NCBI GenBank assembly: GCA_014764515.1
Contig: JACXWD010000008.1
Span: forward strand, 27,617-91,616
Direction: 5' to 3'
Length of the DNA: 64,000 nt
Source: Candidatus Polarisedimenticola svalbardensis
Lineage (GTDB): Bacteria; Acidobacteriota; Polarisedimenticolia; Polarisedimenticolales; Polarisedimenticolaceae
Shown: positions 45,937 to 56,135 of the stretch, piece by piece
Layout: each line of letters starts with the position of its first letter
Numbering within the stretch: position 1 is the stretch's first letter
The notes under the pieces: generated by a model
What the model saw: the letters and a program-made list of their open reading frames with translations, nothing else
Database searches by the model: none
Told to the model about the DNA's origin: nothing
Program-made: the position numbers and the translations under genes

Positions 45937-47987
45937 ACGGAACGAGGATATTGGGCATGCTGCTGGCGCTGGCAGTACCGATCCCGATCGCCATGCCGGC
46001 CCAGGACGAGAAGCCCCGGTCTATCGACATGCTGGAGCGAACCGGCAGCAGGCTGGCCCAGCTGGACGTCAGCGTCACAGGCCCCAAAGGGTTCGTGGAC
46101 GACCTCACCGCCGCCGACTTCGAGCTGCGGGTTGGAGGCAAATTCATCGATTCCTTCATCGTGGACCGGGTGTGCGGCGACTCCCCGGTCGCGACCCCGA
46201 CTCTGGATTCCACGGAAACAGGCGATACGCCGCCGATCCCGATATCTAGGCGATCGATGGCGACCTACATCTTCTTCTTCGACCAACCCCACCTGACCCA
46301 GGCCGGAAGGCAGGAGTCCATTGACCTGGCCCACGAACTGATCCCCGATCTGATGGACGGCAACGCCCAGGCAATGATCGTCTCCGGCGCCCGGAAACTC
46401 GAGGTGATCCAGGAGATGACGTCGGACCCGGTGGAGCTGGCCGCCGGCCTGGACCGGCTGCAGCGCAACAGGAACCAGTGGTCCACCTGGGCGGTGGAAG
46501 AGGACAAGCGGATCCAGGAACTGCTGTACGCCCTCTGGGAGGAGAAGAATACCGATCATGCCATCAGCATCGCCCGACTCCACCAGCGTGCCGAGATCTG
46601 GGAGGCGGAGAAGTCGCTGCACCGGGTGAACATGGTTATGGGACGCCTGGCGGAAATGGACCCGCCAAAGGCGTTCCTGTACTTCGCCGACACCATGCGC
46701 AAAAATCCGGGCGAGCATTATCTGACCTATTTCGGCAACAGGATGCTCCGGGATCAGAACTTCGCCGGAAGCTCCCTGTCCACCAGCGCCATGATGGCCG
46801 GCAACGCCATGGACCGGATTATCAACAGCGCCTCCGCCCTTGGGATCCGGTTCTACACGGTGCAGGGTGAAGGGCTGGTTTCCGAATCGATGGTCACCGC
46901 CTGGTCCGGATCACAGGCCGACGCCGGGCGGCCCAACCTGGTCCGGGTTCGGGACGCCCAGGACACCCTGGTCGGGCTTGCCCGGGAGACCGGCGGCGCC
47001 TGGTTCCTGAACGGGGTGCGGGCCGAGAAGATCGTGAGCCGGATCCACGACGACCTTTCATGCCTTTACCTGGTCAGTTTCCCGCCAGGTGACTTTCCGG
47101 AAGACACCCCGTTGCCGGTAAGGCTGACAACGTCGCGGAAGAAGGTCCGGATTCAGACCCGGGGAAGACTGGTGATCCAGAGTGAATCGGCCCGGCGCAC
47201 CGCCCGGCTCCTTTCCACCTTCGCCACGGCGCCTGCCGGAGCCGCCGACCTCCGCATCTCCGGTGTGGTGGTGCCTACCGGCTATGAAAACGGCCTGTTC
47301 TCGGCACTGGTGCAGGTCACCGTCCCCGGTTCCCGTGTCCGCGGCGCCACCTGGGACCTGGGCGCCTCCCTGGTCACTGAGGAAAAGGTCCGTGACGACG
47401 CCTCCGGCCGCCTGCTGGCGGCCACGCCCGGCATCCGGGTGGTGTTCGAGGAGGAGATGAAATTCCCGCCGGGGCCTTTCGAACTGGTGGCGGTGGGACA
47501 CGAGATCACCACCGACCAGGTCGTCTCCCGAAAACTGGAGGGCAACTGGCCGAACCCGAACAAGCTGCCGGTAACCTTGAGCCCGATCGTGGTGCTGCAG
47601 CCGGAAATCGCCGCGTTCCTGAGGAACGGCATTCTGCGGGAAGATGGCCCCCTCGGTTACCGGGAGCAGGAACCGGTGGATACTACACGCCCCACCGCCA
47701 TGGTCGGCCTGGTCTGTCGTTCCAAAAACAACCGCAACGACCTCACCGTCCTGCGCACTCTCAGCGGAGACACGGAAGCCGAGTTTCCTCCCCTGCAGTT
47801 CGACGCCGGAGGCGATCGCTGCGTGCAGTACCGGGACATGGTGCCGCCGGATCTGATGACCGACGGCGAATTCAGATTCCTGGTCACCGTGCTGGAAAAG
47901 GGAGAGATCATCGCCACCACCGAGAGGACCTTTGCCGCCGTGGGTAACGGAACCGAAGTTTCGGAGCGCCGCAGCGATGAGCCGTAA
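45933..47987 (+). CDS. VWFA-related-domain secreted protein (paralogue 2)
   Basis: Same architecture: RLAQLDVSVTGPKGFVDDLTAADFELRVGGKFIDSF, YIFFFDQPHLTQAGRQESIDLAHELIP, ETGGAWFLNG. Confidence 0.75.
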   Translation: MNGTRILGMLLALAVPIPIAMPAQDEKPRSIDMLERTGSRLAQLDVSVTGPKGFVDDLTAADFELRVGGKFIDSFIVDRVCGDSPVATPTLDSTETGDTPPIPISRRSMATYIFFFDQPHLTQAGRQESIDLAHELIPDLMDGNAQAMIVSGARKLEVIQEMTSDPVELAAGLDRLQRNRNQWSTWAVEEDKRIQELLYALWEEKNTDHAISIARLHQRAEIWEAEKSLHRVNMVMGRLAEMDPPKAFLYFADTMRKNPGEHYLTYFGNRMLRDQNFAGSSLSTSAMMAGNAMDRIINSASALGIRFYTVQGEGLVSESMVTAWSGSQADAGRPNLVRVRDAQDTLVGLARETGGAWFLNGVRAEKIVSRIHDDLSCLYLVSFPPGDFPEDTPLPVRLTTSRKKVRIQTRGRLVIQSESARRTARLLSTFATAPAGAADLRISGVVVPTGYENGLFSALVQVTVPGSRVRGATWDLGASLVTEEKVRDDASGRLLAATPGIRVVFEEEMKFPPGPFELVAVGHEITTDQVVSRKLEGNWPNPNKLPVTLSPIVVLQPEIAAFLRNGILREDGPLGYREQEPVDTTRPTAMVGLVCRSKNNRNDLTVLRTLSGDTEAEFPPLQFDAGGDRCVQYRDMVPPDLMTDGEFRFLVTVLEKGEIIATTERTFAAVGNGTEVSERRSDEP

Positions 47988-49815
47988 GCCGAACCATCTC
48001 CTGGGCCAGACCAGCCCCTACCTCATCCAGCACCTCTACAACCCGGTGGACTGGAGGCCCTGGGGAAAGGAAGCCCTGGACGAAGCCCGGGAAAGGGACC
48101 TGCCGATCTTCCTGTCCATCGGGTATGCCGCATGCCACTGGTGCCACGTCATGGAACGGGAATCGTTCGAAGATGAGCAGGTGGCGGAGTTCATGAACAG
48201 CCATTTCATCCCGGTGAAGGTGGATCGGGAGGAGCGGCCGGACCTGGACGAGATCTACATGAATGCGGTGCAGGTCATGACCCGCCAGGGAGGCTGGCCG
48301 CTGAACGTGTTCCTCATGCCGGATCAGCGGCCGTTCTTCGGCGGAACCTACTACCCGCCTGCCTCAGGCTACGGCCGGCCCGGTTTCCTGGACCTGCTGG
48401 TGCGGGTCCACGACACCTGGGACAAGCGCCGGAACCAGGTGGAGGAGGCGGCAGGCGGACTCACGGAGCAACTCCGTGCGATTTCCGCCGGGATCCATGC
48501 CGGCGACCTGGAAGCCCCGGCCCTGGACGAAGCCGCCACCGCTGCAGCCGATCGGATCACCGCCAGTTTCGATACCGTGAACGGCGGGTTCACCCACGCA
48601 CCCAAGTTCCCGCCGGACACCCAGCTGGCGTTCCTCCTCCGGCAGTACCGGCGAACCGGCCAGGACATTCTGTGGGAGATGGTGGACCGCACCCTGACCC
48701 GGATGGCCCTGGGCGGGATGTACGATCAGGTCGGCGGAGGATTCGCCCGCTACAGCGTGGACGAACGCTGGCTGGTCCCCCACTTCGAGAAGATGCTGTA
48801 CAACCAGGCGCTGCTGGCGCCGGTCTACTGCGACGCCTGGCATGTGGACAACCGGCCGCTGTTCCGCAGGACGGTATGCGACACCCTGGACTTCGTCCGC
48901 CGGGAACTGACCCACGAGGAGGGCGGCGCGTACTCGTCCCTGGACGCCGACAGCGAAGGGGTTGAGGGCAGGTTCTACGTCTGGAAGCCGGAACAGGTCG
49001 TGGAGATACTGGGCAAAGAGGACGGCACGCTTTTCAACGACACCTACGACATCACCGCCGGGGGCAACTTCGAAGGCGACAGCATCCCCAACCTCCTCCA
49101 CGGGGAACCGGACGGGGCGATCCAGGAAAAGCTGGCGACGCAGAGAGCCCGGCTCCTGGCTGCACGGGAAACCCGCGTCCGCCCGGGAACCGACGACAAG
49201 ATCCTGACCGCATGGAACGGGCTGATGATCACCGGCTTCACCGCCGGGTACCAGGCGTTCGGCCGCAGCGAAGACCTGGAGTCGGCACGAAGCTGCGCCG
49301 ATTTCATCCTGGCCAACCTCCTCCAGGAGGGCCGCCTGCTGGCTTCGTGGCGGGAAGGGAGCGCAGCCCATCCGGCGTACCTGGACGATTACGCCTTCCT
49401 GGCTCGGGGTCTCCTGGACCTGTTTGAGGCCGGAGGCGGCGACCGCTACCTGGACGCGGCCGGGGAACTGGGCCAGGTGCTGCTGGACCGCTTCGAGGAC
49501 AAGGAACGTGGAGGCTGGTACTTCATCGCCGACGATCACGAAGACCTTCTGGTTCGCAACCGCTCCGGCCTGGACGGCGCCCTGCCGTCAGGAGCAGGAG
49601 TGGCCACCGAAACACTGGTGCTGCTGGCGGCACGACTCAACCTCGACCGCTATCGGGAAGCAGCGCTTCGCGCCCTCTCATCTTATGCCGGCGAACTTCA
49701 CCGGGCGCCTAACGGATGCTCCTCGTTGCTGGCGGCACTGGACTACCTGGAAACCGGTGTCCCGGAACGCCGGGTCTGCCGCGACGGTGTCTGCTGGGTG
49801 GACCGGAAGTCATGA
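47977..49815 (+). CDS. Thioredoxin-domain protein, YyaL/DUF255 family (SSP411-like)
   Basis: NHLLGQTSPYLIQHLYNPVDWRPWGKEAL, LSIGYAACHWCHVMERESFED, VKVDREERPDLDEIYM, GGWPLNVFLMPDQRPFFGGTYYPP. Confidence 0.95.
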   Translation: MSRKPNHLLGQTSPYLIQHLYNPVDWRPWGKEALDEARERDLPIFLSIGYAACHWCHVMERESFEDEQVAEFMNSHFIPVKVDREERPDLDEIYMNAVQVMTRQGGWPLNVFLMPDQRPFFGGTYYPPASGYGRPGFLDLLVRVHDTWDKRRNQVEEAAGGLTEQLRAISAGIHAGDLEAPALDEAATAAADRITASFDTVNGGFTHAPKFPPDTQLAFLLRQYRRTGQDILWEMVDRTLTRMALGGMYDQVGGGFARYSVDERWLVPHFEKMLYNQALLAPVYCDAWHVDNRPLFRRTVCDTLDFVRRELTHEEGGAYSSLDADSEGVEGRFYVWKPEQVVEILGKEDGTLFNDTYDITAGGNFEGDSIPNLLHGEPDGAIQEKLATQRARLLAARETRVRPGTDDKILTAWNGLMITGFTAGYQAFGRSEDLESARSCADFILANLLQEGRLLASWREGSAAHPAYLDDYAFLARGLLDLFEAGGGDRYLDAAGELGQVLLDRFEDKERGGWYFIADDHEDLLVRNRSGLDGALPSGAGVATETLVLLAARLNLDRYREAALRALSSYAGELHRAPNGCSSLLAALDYLETGVPERRVCRDGVCWVDRKS

Positions 49816-50087
49816 TCGTTGGGAAGCGTCTCGTAGTCAGCGGCCGGGTGCAGGGAGTCGGCTTCCGGTACTTCGTCCTTCAGGCGGCGGAGCCGCTGGG
49901 GATCACCGGATTCGTCCGCAATCTCCGGGACGGTACGGTTGAGATTGTTGCCGAGGGTAGCCCGATAGGCGTCCGGGCACTGGCCATGGATGTTCTCGCC
50001 GGTCCCCGCCACGGCCGCGTGGACGAAGTCGACAAGACGGACATCCCGGTCACCGGACAGTACGCCGGCTTCGAAATCCGCTACTGA
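49812..50087 (+). CDS. acyP: Acylphosphatase
   Basis: KRLVVSGRVQGVGFRYFVLQAAEPLGITGFVRNLRDGTVEIVAEG. Confidence 0.95.
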   Translation: MIVGKRLVVSGRVQGVGFRYFVLQAAEPLGITGFVRNLRDGTVEIVAEGSPIGVRALAMDVLAGPRHGRVDEVDKTDIPVTGQYAGFEIRY

Positions 50088-50125
50088 TCCTGAGAGGAGG
50101 GGATGGTTACGCCCCTCCCCACTCC

Positions 50126-51220
50126 TCAGTAACCGACACTCGACAGCGGTATGCAGGTCCTGCGAGGCTGGAGGACGTCGCTGAGGGCGTCCACGCTGTC
50201 GGCGTCGAACATGTGGCCCCGGCCCTGCTTGAGGTACTCCAAAGCGTCTTCCGGTGAAATCTGGGCCCGGACCTGGGACCGGGTCATGGCGTCGTAGTTC
50301 TCAGCCACCGCCAGAACCCGGGAAGTCACCGGAACGCTGCGGCCGGACTTGCCGTAATAGCCGGTGCCATCAGGGCGTTCGTGATGGTAGAGGATGGTGC
50401 GAACAACCTCTTCGTCCCGATCCAGGGCACGCATCAGGGCAGCACCTTTCTGGGGATGGGTCCGCATCAGCCGCATCTGGTCCTCTTCCAGCGGCCCTTC
50501 TTTCTTGAGAAGTTCCATCGGGATTCCGACCTTGCCGATATCGTGGAGCATGGCCGCCCTGAGGAGTGAATTGGCCTGGTCCCGGGGAAGCCTCAACCCT
50601 TCGGCGATCATGTTGCAGAACATGGTCACCCGTTCGGCGTGACCCGGCTCCATCCCATCCCGGCGGTCGGCCCAGTCCGCCACCCTGGCGGCCACTTCGG
50701 CATAGGGGCCCAGCGGCTTGGTGTATCGAGGGACCCGGGAGCCAAGCACCGCGGTGAGCTGGCGGCCGAGCCTTTTGAAGGTACCTGTCCGTTCGCTGCC
50801 GTCGTCTTCTTCAGCCTCCGAAAGCTGTTCCACGCCACTGCGCCGGATGACTTTCCGCACACGGATCAGGGCGTCGGCCCGGGCCAGGAGTTCCTCCCGC
50901 ATGAACGGGCTCGTGATCTGGTCTATCAGGCGGTCCGGTTCGAACTGTTCCTGAAAAAGATCGGCCTCGTTCTGAACGAACAACAGCGGCGCCGGGAACC
51001 CTCGAGGTTTCCTGCCCCCGGCTTCAAGCATGCGGTCACACTCCGATACCGCCGCGATCACCAGGTCGGGAAGAATCTCCCGTTCGGCATCCAACCATCC
51101 TTCGACAATACGGGCCCAGGCGACCTCGTGGCCGTCTTCCTTCATCAGGGACCGGATCCCGGAGGCTCGCTCCCGGTTGGGTCCTACCAGCAGTATCTTG
51201 GCCACATGAACCTCCTCCAT
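50126..51220 (-). CDS. HD-GYP domain protein with N-terminal receiver-like domain
   Basis: LLRAAMLHDIGKVGIPMELLKKEGPL, HPQKGAALM, ILYHHERPDGTGYYGKS, RVLAVAENYDAMT. Confidence 0.9.
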   Translation of the reverse strand: MEEVHVAKILLVGPNRERASGIRSLMKEDGHEVAWARIVEGWLDAEREILPDLVIAAVSECDRMLEAGGRKPRGFPAPLLFVQNEADLFQEQFEPDRLIDQITSPFMREELLARADALIRVRKVIRRSGVEQLSEAEEDDGSERTGTFKRLGRQLTAVLGSRVPRYTKPLGPYAEVAARVADWADRRDGMEPGHAERVTMFCNMIAEGLRLPRDQANSLLRAAMLHDIGKVGIPMELLKKEGPLEEDQMRLMRTHPQKGAALMRALDRDEEVVRTILYHHERPDGTGYYGKSGRSVPVTSRVLAVAENYDAMTRSQVRAQISPEDALEYLKQGRGHMFDADSVDALSDVLQPRRTCIPLSSVGY

Positions 51221-51280
51221 TCCAATATAGGCCGGAATACCCGGAAGTCACGCTGGTGGAGGGACAGATCGCAGGGCTGG

Positions 51281-51715
51281 TTACAGATCCGTAACCCCGG
51301 ATGTAAATCGACGCCAGGCACGCCATCCGGAGCAGGATGCGATGAACAAACCGAAGCCGGCGGCAATGTAGACGAACCCGATGAGCGAGACCGGGAGCCC
51401 GGATCTCCTCACCACCATTCCGAGGATCATGAAGAAACCGGCAATCCCCCAGGAAGACAGGGAGAATGAGGCGCCGATCCATGACGTCGCCGGTCCGGAC
51501 TCGATCCGGGATGCGTTCTCCCTGGCTATCTTCGCCAGGAGGAAACGGCCCTTGAGCGCACCCAGGATCAGGCCCGCCAGAACGGCCGCTACGCCAGGTT
51601 TCCACCCGGAGGCAACGGCGAACCTCCCGCCGGCGATCAGCAGGCCAAGGCCGACCAGGGTCCAGACCAGCGCCGCCACCAGGAGGCGGGACGACCGGCT
51701 GGCCCCTTGCAACAT
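51281..51715 (-). CDS. Hypothetical membrane protein
   Basis: Four hydrophobic segments in 144 aa. Confidence 0.65.
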   Translation of the reverse strand: MLQGASRSSRLLVAALVWTLVGLGLLIAGGRFAVASGWKPGVAAVLAGLILGALKGRFLLAKIARENASRIESGPATSWIGASFSLSSWGIAGFFMILGMVVRRSGLPVSLIGFVYIAAGFGLFIASCSGWRAWRRFTSGVTDL

Positions 51716-51723
51716 GACCGGCT

Positions 51724-53376
51724 TCAGACCTTGCGCGCCACGAGCATGGTGATGTCGTCGTCCGGTGGAGCACCCTGGGTCCAGTCCTGCAGCGCGTCAT
51801 TCACATGCTGGATGATCGCCTCCGCCGACTGGTTGCGGTGCTGCACTACCAGATCCCGCAGCCGATCTTCACCAAATTCATCTTCGGTGCCCAGCTTCAC
51901 CGCCTCGGTGACGCCGTCGCTGTAAAGGACAACCATGTCGCCGGCGGCGAGATTCAAGGAGCTGTCCTCATAACCCAGTTCCGGAAGGATGCCGAGTACC
52001 GTGCCGGAGCGGGTCAGGAGCTCGTAGTTGCCGTCTGCCCGGACCAGGATGGCAGGGTTGTGGCCGGCGTTGCAGAAGCTCATATCGCCGCTGGCCGAAT
52101 CCACCACGCAGTAGAACAAGGTGATGAACCGGTTCTGGGGGCACTTGGTCGATATGTGGCGATCCAGCCGGGCGACTGTTTTGGCCGGGGTCACATCCTT
52201 GTCCGCCATGACTTCCACCCGGGCCTGCAGACCGGTCATCATCAGGGCGGCGGGCATCCCCTTGCCGGCCACGTCTCCCAGGATCAGGCCGACCTGGTTG
52301 TCGCCGAACTCCAGGTAATCGTAGTAGTCGCCGCCGACGGTCTTGCAGGCGGCGTTGTAACCGGCCAGGTCCAGCCCCGCGATAGTCGGGGCCTTCAGCG
52401 GCAACAGGCTGGACTGGATCTCCGCCGCCTGCTCCAGGTCCCGGAACATGATGCGCTCGTTCTGTTCCACCTCGGCGAGACGTTCATGCTCGATGCGGAT
52501 CGCCGCCACGTTGGCCAGCACGGTAAGCAGGTTCAGATCGTTGGCGGCGAAGCGGCGGGCCATGGAACTGGAATCGACGTACACCAGGCCGATCACCTTT
52601 TCGTCGGTCTGCAGCGGCACGGCGATCACCGTCCGGATGTTGTGGCCCAACAGGCTGACCCGGGCCTTAAAGGCGTCGTCGGCGGTGACGTCCCGGATCA
52701 GGATCGACGCCTTCTCGTTGATCACCTTGTCCCGAACCGCTTTGCTGACCCGGAACCCTTCCCCGTGAAATCCCCGGGGAACCAGCTCACCGTCCTCGAA
52801 GGTCATCAGGACTCCCCGCTCCGCCTTCACCGCATGGATCGACAGATCCAGGATCAGGTCGAACAGCTCGTTCAGCGGACGGTCCTGGGCCAGTTCCCGG
52901 CCGGCGCGGATCAGGGCGGATACCGCTTCGTTGGTGAACGGCGCCGGGCTGTCCGCCCGCTCACCCTTCCCGGGGGATGAGGAGTCGCTGGCCAGCACCC
53001 CTTCCAGGCTGGCGACGATGGTGTCTCCGGTGCCGAGCGGCGCATCGTCCCAGATGATGTCGCCTGCGGTGGAAGGGCCGCCGGCCCCTTCAAGGCTCAG
53101 AACCAGATGACCGGCTGTGATGCGATCCCCGGCCTGAATACGGAACCGGTCCACGATCAGGGTGTCGTTGACCCGGGTGCCGTTCTTGCTTCCCAGATCC
53201 CGGACATACCAGCGGTCCTCGGTCCGTTCCAGCACCATGTGCTTTCTGGACAGGCTGATATCGTCCGGATAACTCAGGTCGTTTTCGTGGGAACGGCCCA
53301 GACTCACCTTGTCGCCGGACATCTCCAGACGACGGTTACTGCCGTCCGCCGCTTTGATATTTAGATACTCTTCCAT
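51724..53376 (-). CDS. FHA-GAF-SpoIIE (PP2C-type) phosphatase
   Basis: VSLGRSHENDLSYPDDISLSRKHMVLERTEDRWYVRDLGSKNGTRVND (FHA); GAF-like region; VGGDYYDYLEFGDNQVGLILGDVAGKGMPAALMM (SpoIIE); start moved to 53376. Confidence 0.92.
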   Translation of the reverse strand: MEEYLNIKAADGSNRRLEMSGDKVSLGRSHENDLSYPDDISLSRKHMVLERTEDRWYVRDLGSKNGTRVNDTLIVDRFRIQAGDRITAGHLVLSLEGAGGPSTAGDIIWDDAPLGTGDTIVASLEGVLASDSSSPGKGERADSPAPFTNEAVSALIRAGRELAQDRPLNELFDLILDLSIHAVKAERGVLMTFEDGELVPRGFHGEGFRVSKAVRDKVINEKASILIRDVTADDAFKARVSLLGHNIRTVIAVPLQTDEKVIGLVYVDSSSMARRFAANDLNLLTVLANVAAIRIEHERLAEVEQNERIMFRDLEQAAEIQSSLLPLKAPTIAGLDLAGYNAACKTVGGDYYDYLEFGDNQVGLILGDVAGKGMPAALMMTGLQARVEVMADKDVTPAKTVARLDRHISTKCPQNRFITLFYCVVDSASGDMSFCNAGHNPAILVRADGNYELLTRSGTVLGILPELGYEDSSLNLAAGDMVVLYSDGVTEAVKLGTEDEFGEDRLRDLVVQHRNQSAEAIIQHVNDALQDWTQGAPPDDDITMLVARKV

Positions 53377-53439
53377 CGCTATTCCTTCCGTAGTGACCGA
53401 CATGATACCCTGCCCGGGCTTTTTTGAGGAGACGCATCG

Positions 53440-54180
53440 GTGTGCACCGTAGCGGTAGTGGCAGGACCGGGCGGCGGTTACATTGTCGCCCAAAACCGGG
53501 ACGAGCGGCGGACCCGTTCCCGGGGGACCCCCCCGGTGGAGGGTGATTTCCCCCTGCTCTGCCCCCGGGATCCTGATGGCAGCGGGACCTGGGTCGGGGT
53601 GAACCGGGCCGGTCTGACACTCTGCATGCTGAACGCTCCCGACCCGGCGCCGGAACGGCTGCCGCCGGAGCCGGTGAGTCGCGGGACCATCCCGCTGGAG
53701 CTGGCATCGGCCGGTACGCAGTGTGAGGCAAGGTCCCTGATTGAGGCGATGGACATGGCCCACTTCCGTCCGTTCCACCTGGTCGTGGTGTCTCCTGGAG
53801 GAGGAGCGCCCGGCATTCTGGAATGTCGCTGGGACGGAACACGAACGGCTTGGGCCTCGTACAGAGCGCCGGCTATGTTCGTCTCTTCTTCCCTGCACCA
53901 GATCTCGGCGGATCAGGCCCGGGGAGAAGTCTGGGTGCGATTCCTCGCCGGGAACCGATCTCCGGACTTAGCTGCACTGACAGGGTTCATGGAAAATCAC
54001 GAGCCGGAGAAGAGCTCCCTGTCCACCTGCATGCACCGGGAAGACGCCGTCACCGTCAGCCGGACAATGGTTGAGGTCCGCCGGGACCAGATCATCATGG
54101 CGTATACCGACGGCTCGCCGTGTGATCCCGGATCCCCATCCTCGAACTACGAGGTTTCCCTCACCGACTCACCCAGGTAG
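53440..54180 (+). CDS. NRDE/TANGO2-family protein
   Basis: MCTVAVVAGPGGGYIVAQNRDERRTRSRGTPP, GTWVGVNRAGLTLCMLN; GTG start. Confidence 0.9.
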   Translation: MCTVAVVAGPGGGYIVAQNRDERRTRSRGTPPVEGDFPLLCPRDPDGSGTWVGVNRAGLTLCMLNAPDPAPERLPPEPVSRGTIPLELASAGTQCEARSLIEAMDMAHFRPFHLVVVSPGGGAPGILECRWDGTRTAWASYRAPAMFVSSSLHQISADQARGEVWVRFLAGNRSPDLAALTGFMENHEPEKSSLSTCMHREDAVTVSRTMVEVRRDQIIMAYTDGSPCDPGSPSSNYEVSLTDSPR

Positions 54181-56084
54181 GTGTACCGCTCCAGCCGGGA
54201 AGTGTAATCCTCCAGGATCGAATCCCGTTCTCCACCGGCCAGGTCGCCGTTCCTCTCCATCTCTTCGAGAATCCTGTCAACCCCCGTGGTCAGGGTGGCG
54301 GGGTCATGACCGAAGATCCCCAGGGTCTCCCGGGCGACATGCCCGGGCCGGAGATTCCGGAAGACGGTTGAACCGTCTTCAGCCAGGAGCACCTCCGCCT
54401 CGTGAACCCTGCCGAACAGGTTGTGGTGGCAGCCCATGGTGTCCTGGTAGGCGCCTACCAGCAGAAACCCGATGTAGTACTGCTTTCCGGGGATCAGCTC
54501 GTGGAGTTCCAGGGCGTCCTTGATATCCCGCAGGTCGATGAACTTGTCCACTTCGCCGTCGGAATCGCAGGTGATGTCCACCAGGCTGGCAAGCGCCGTA
54601 GGCTCCTCGTCCAGGCGGTGCACCGGGACCACAGGGAACAGCTGGTCCAGGGCGAAATGGTCCGGCAGGGACTGGAACACCGACAGGTTGCAGATGTATT
54701 TCTTGCGCAGCCTGGTTTTCAGATCGCTGAACTCCTCAGGCAAATACCTAGCCCGGCGGGCGTACGCCATCGCCTTGTCGGCGATGGACCAGAACAGGGT
54801 CTCGCCGTCGGCCTTGTCCGCAAGTTCCAGCATGCCGTGGTCGAACAGGGAGTACATCTGGTCCCGGTACTCCAGGGCGTCGTGGTAATACTCCCGGTAA
54901 TTCTTGACGGTGATCCCCTCCTCAATCTCCATGAGGTTGGTGATCACCTGGGGAGGCTCCGGGTCCAGCCGGACCTTTACCGTATCGGTGCCGGACAGGG
55001 AACCCCGCACATCGGTGACCAGGATGCTGTGGTACCCGGTGAGCATCCTCCCCGATTCGCTGACGATCACAGGATACGGGACCTCTTCTTCGTCGCAGAT
55101 CTCGTGGATGCCGAACACGACGTCGTTGGCGTATTCCTGGATGCCGTAGTTCACCGAGCCGTCCGCCGAGGTTCGGGAGCCGTCGTAATCGATACCCAGG
55201 CCGCCGCCTACATCCAGGTACCGGATGGCGACGCCGGCCTTGCGAAGCTTGGCGTACACACGGGCCGCCTCCCGGACCGCTGTCTTGATCTTCCGGATCT
55301 GGGTGATCTGGCTGCCGATGTGGAAGTGCAGGAGACTGATTTTTTCTCCCAGTCCGGCGGATTTCAACCGGCTGATCTCCTGGATCAGCTGGAGGGTGGT
55401 GAGCCCGAACTTGGATGTGAACCCGCCGGATTTCTCCCACAGCCCCGAACCCCGGGCCTGCAGCTTGACCCGGAGGCCGATGCCCGGGACCGTGTCCCAG
55501 TCCGGCGCACCTTCGAGGATCTGATCTACCTCGAACGGCTTCTCCACAACCACGATGACGTTGCGACCCAACCGGGCCGCCATGGCCGCCGTGCCCAGAT
55601 AGTCCGGATCCTTGTAACCGTTGCAGATCAACAGGGAGCCCCGGGGTATGTCCAGGCCGATGGCGCCCAGGAGTTCGGCGGAGCTGCCGGCTTCCAGCCC
55701 CAGGCCGTACTGCCGGCCGTATTCCAGCAACCCCCGGACCACCGAGGACTGCTGATTGACCTTGACCGGATATACGGGCAGGTACGGTTCCGGGTAATCG
55801 AACTCCTTCGCCGCCCGGCGGAAAGCACCCACCAGGGAGCGAACCTGGGCTTCCAGCAGCTGGGGGAACCGCAGGAGTACCGGGGTGCGAAACCCTTCGC
55901 TCCTCAAATGCTGCACCGCGTTGAAAATGTCGATGGAGCCGCCGGCTTCATCCCCTGGTTGCACCGCCAGGTGGCCGTCGGCCAGGACCTTGAAGTACCC
56001 CTGGCCCCATGCGTTCAGCCGGTATGTGGATCTGGAGTGCTCCACCGTGTAGCGGTCAGTCTTTGCCAGCTTCGATTTACCCAT
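54147..56084 (-). CDS. speA: Biosynthetic arginine decarboxylase
   Basis: YPVKVNQQSSVVRGLLEYG, GLEAGSSAELLGAIG, LLHFHIGSQITQIRKIK, YLDVGGGLGIDYDGSRT. Confidence 0.95.
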   Translation of the reverse strand: MGKSKLAKTDRYTVEHSRSTYRLNAWGQGYFKVLADGHLAVQPGDEAGGSIDIFNAVQHLRSEGFRTPVLLRFPQLLEAQVRSLVGAFRRAAKEFDYPEPYLPVYPVKVNQQSSVVRGLLEYGRQYGLGLEAGSSAELLGAIGLDIPRGSLLICNGYKDPDYLGTAAMAARLGRNVIVVVEKPFEVDQILEGAPDWDTVPGIGLRVKLQARGSGLWEKSGGFTSKFGLTTLQLIQEISRLKSAGLGEKISLLHFHIGSQITQIRKIKTAVREAARVYAKLRKAGVAIRYLDVGGGLGIDYDGSRTSADGSVNYGIQEYANDVVFGIHEICDEEEVPYPVIVSESGRMLTGYHSILVTDVRGSLSGTDTVKVRLDPEPPQVITNLMEIEEGITVKNYREYYHDALEYRDQMYSLFDHGMLELADKADGETLFWSIADKAMAYARRARYLPEEFSDLKTRLRKKYICNLSVFQSLPDHFALDQLFPVVPVHRLDEEPTALASLVDITCDSDGEVDKFIDLRDIKDALELHELIPGKQYYIGFLLVGAYQDTMGCHHNLFGRVHEAEVLLAEDGSTVFRNLRPGHVARETLGIFGHDPATLTTGVDRILEEMERNGDLAGGERDSILEDYTSRLERYTYLGESVRETS

Positions 56085-56135
56085 GACGCGCCGATTATAG
56101 AACGGGTGTTCGGGAAATGCGCTACGCTCCTGCCC

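Noticed and set aside
50090-50129. Imperfect hairpin CTGAGAGGAGGGG...CCCCTCCCCACTCCTCAG between acyP and the HD-GYP gene
   Set aside because: Imperfect stem with no U-tract; may be a convergent terminator but too weak to list
54402-56135. N-terminal extension of the TrmK ORF across speA
   Set aside because: Frame is open by composition only; the real start is ATG 56136 and the upstream part is antisense to speA
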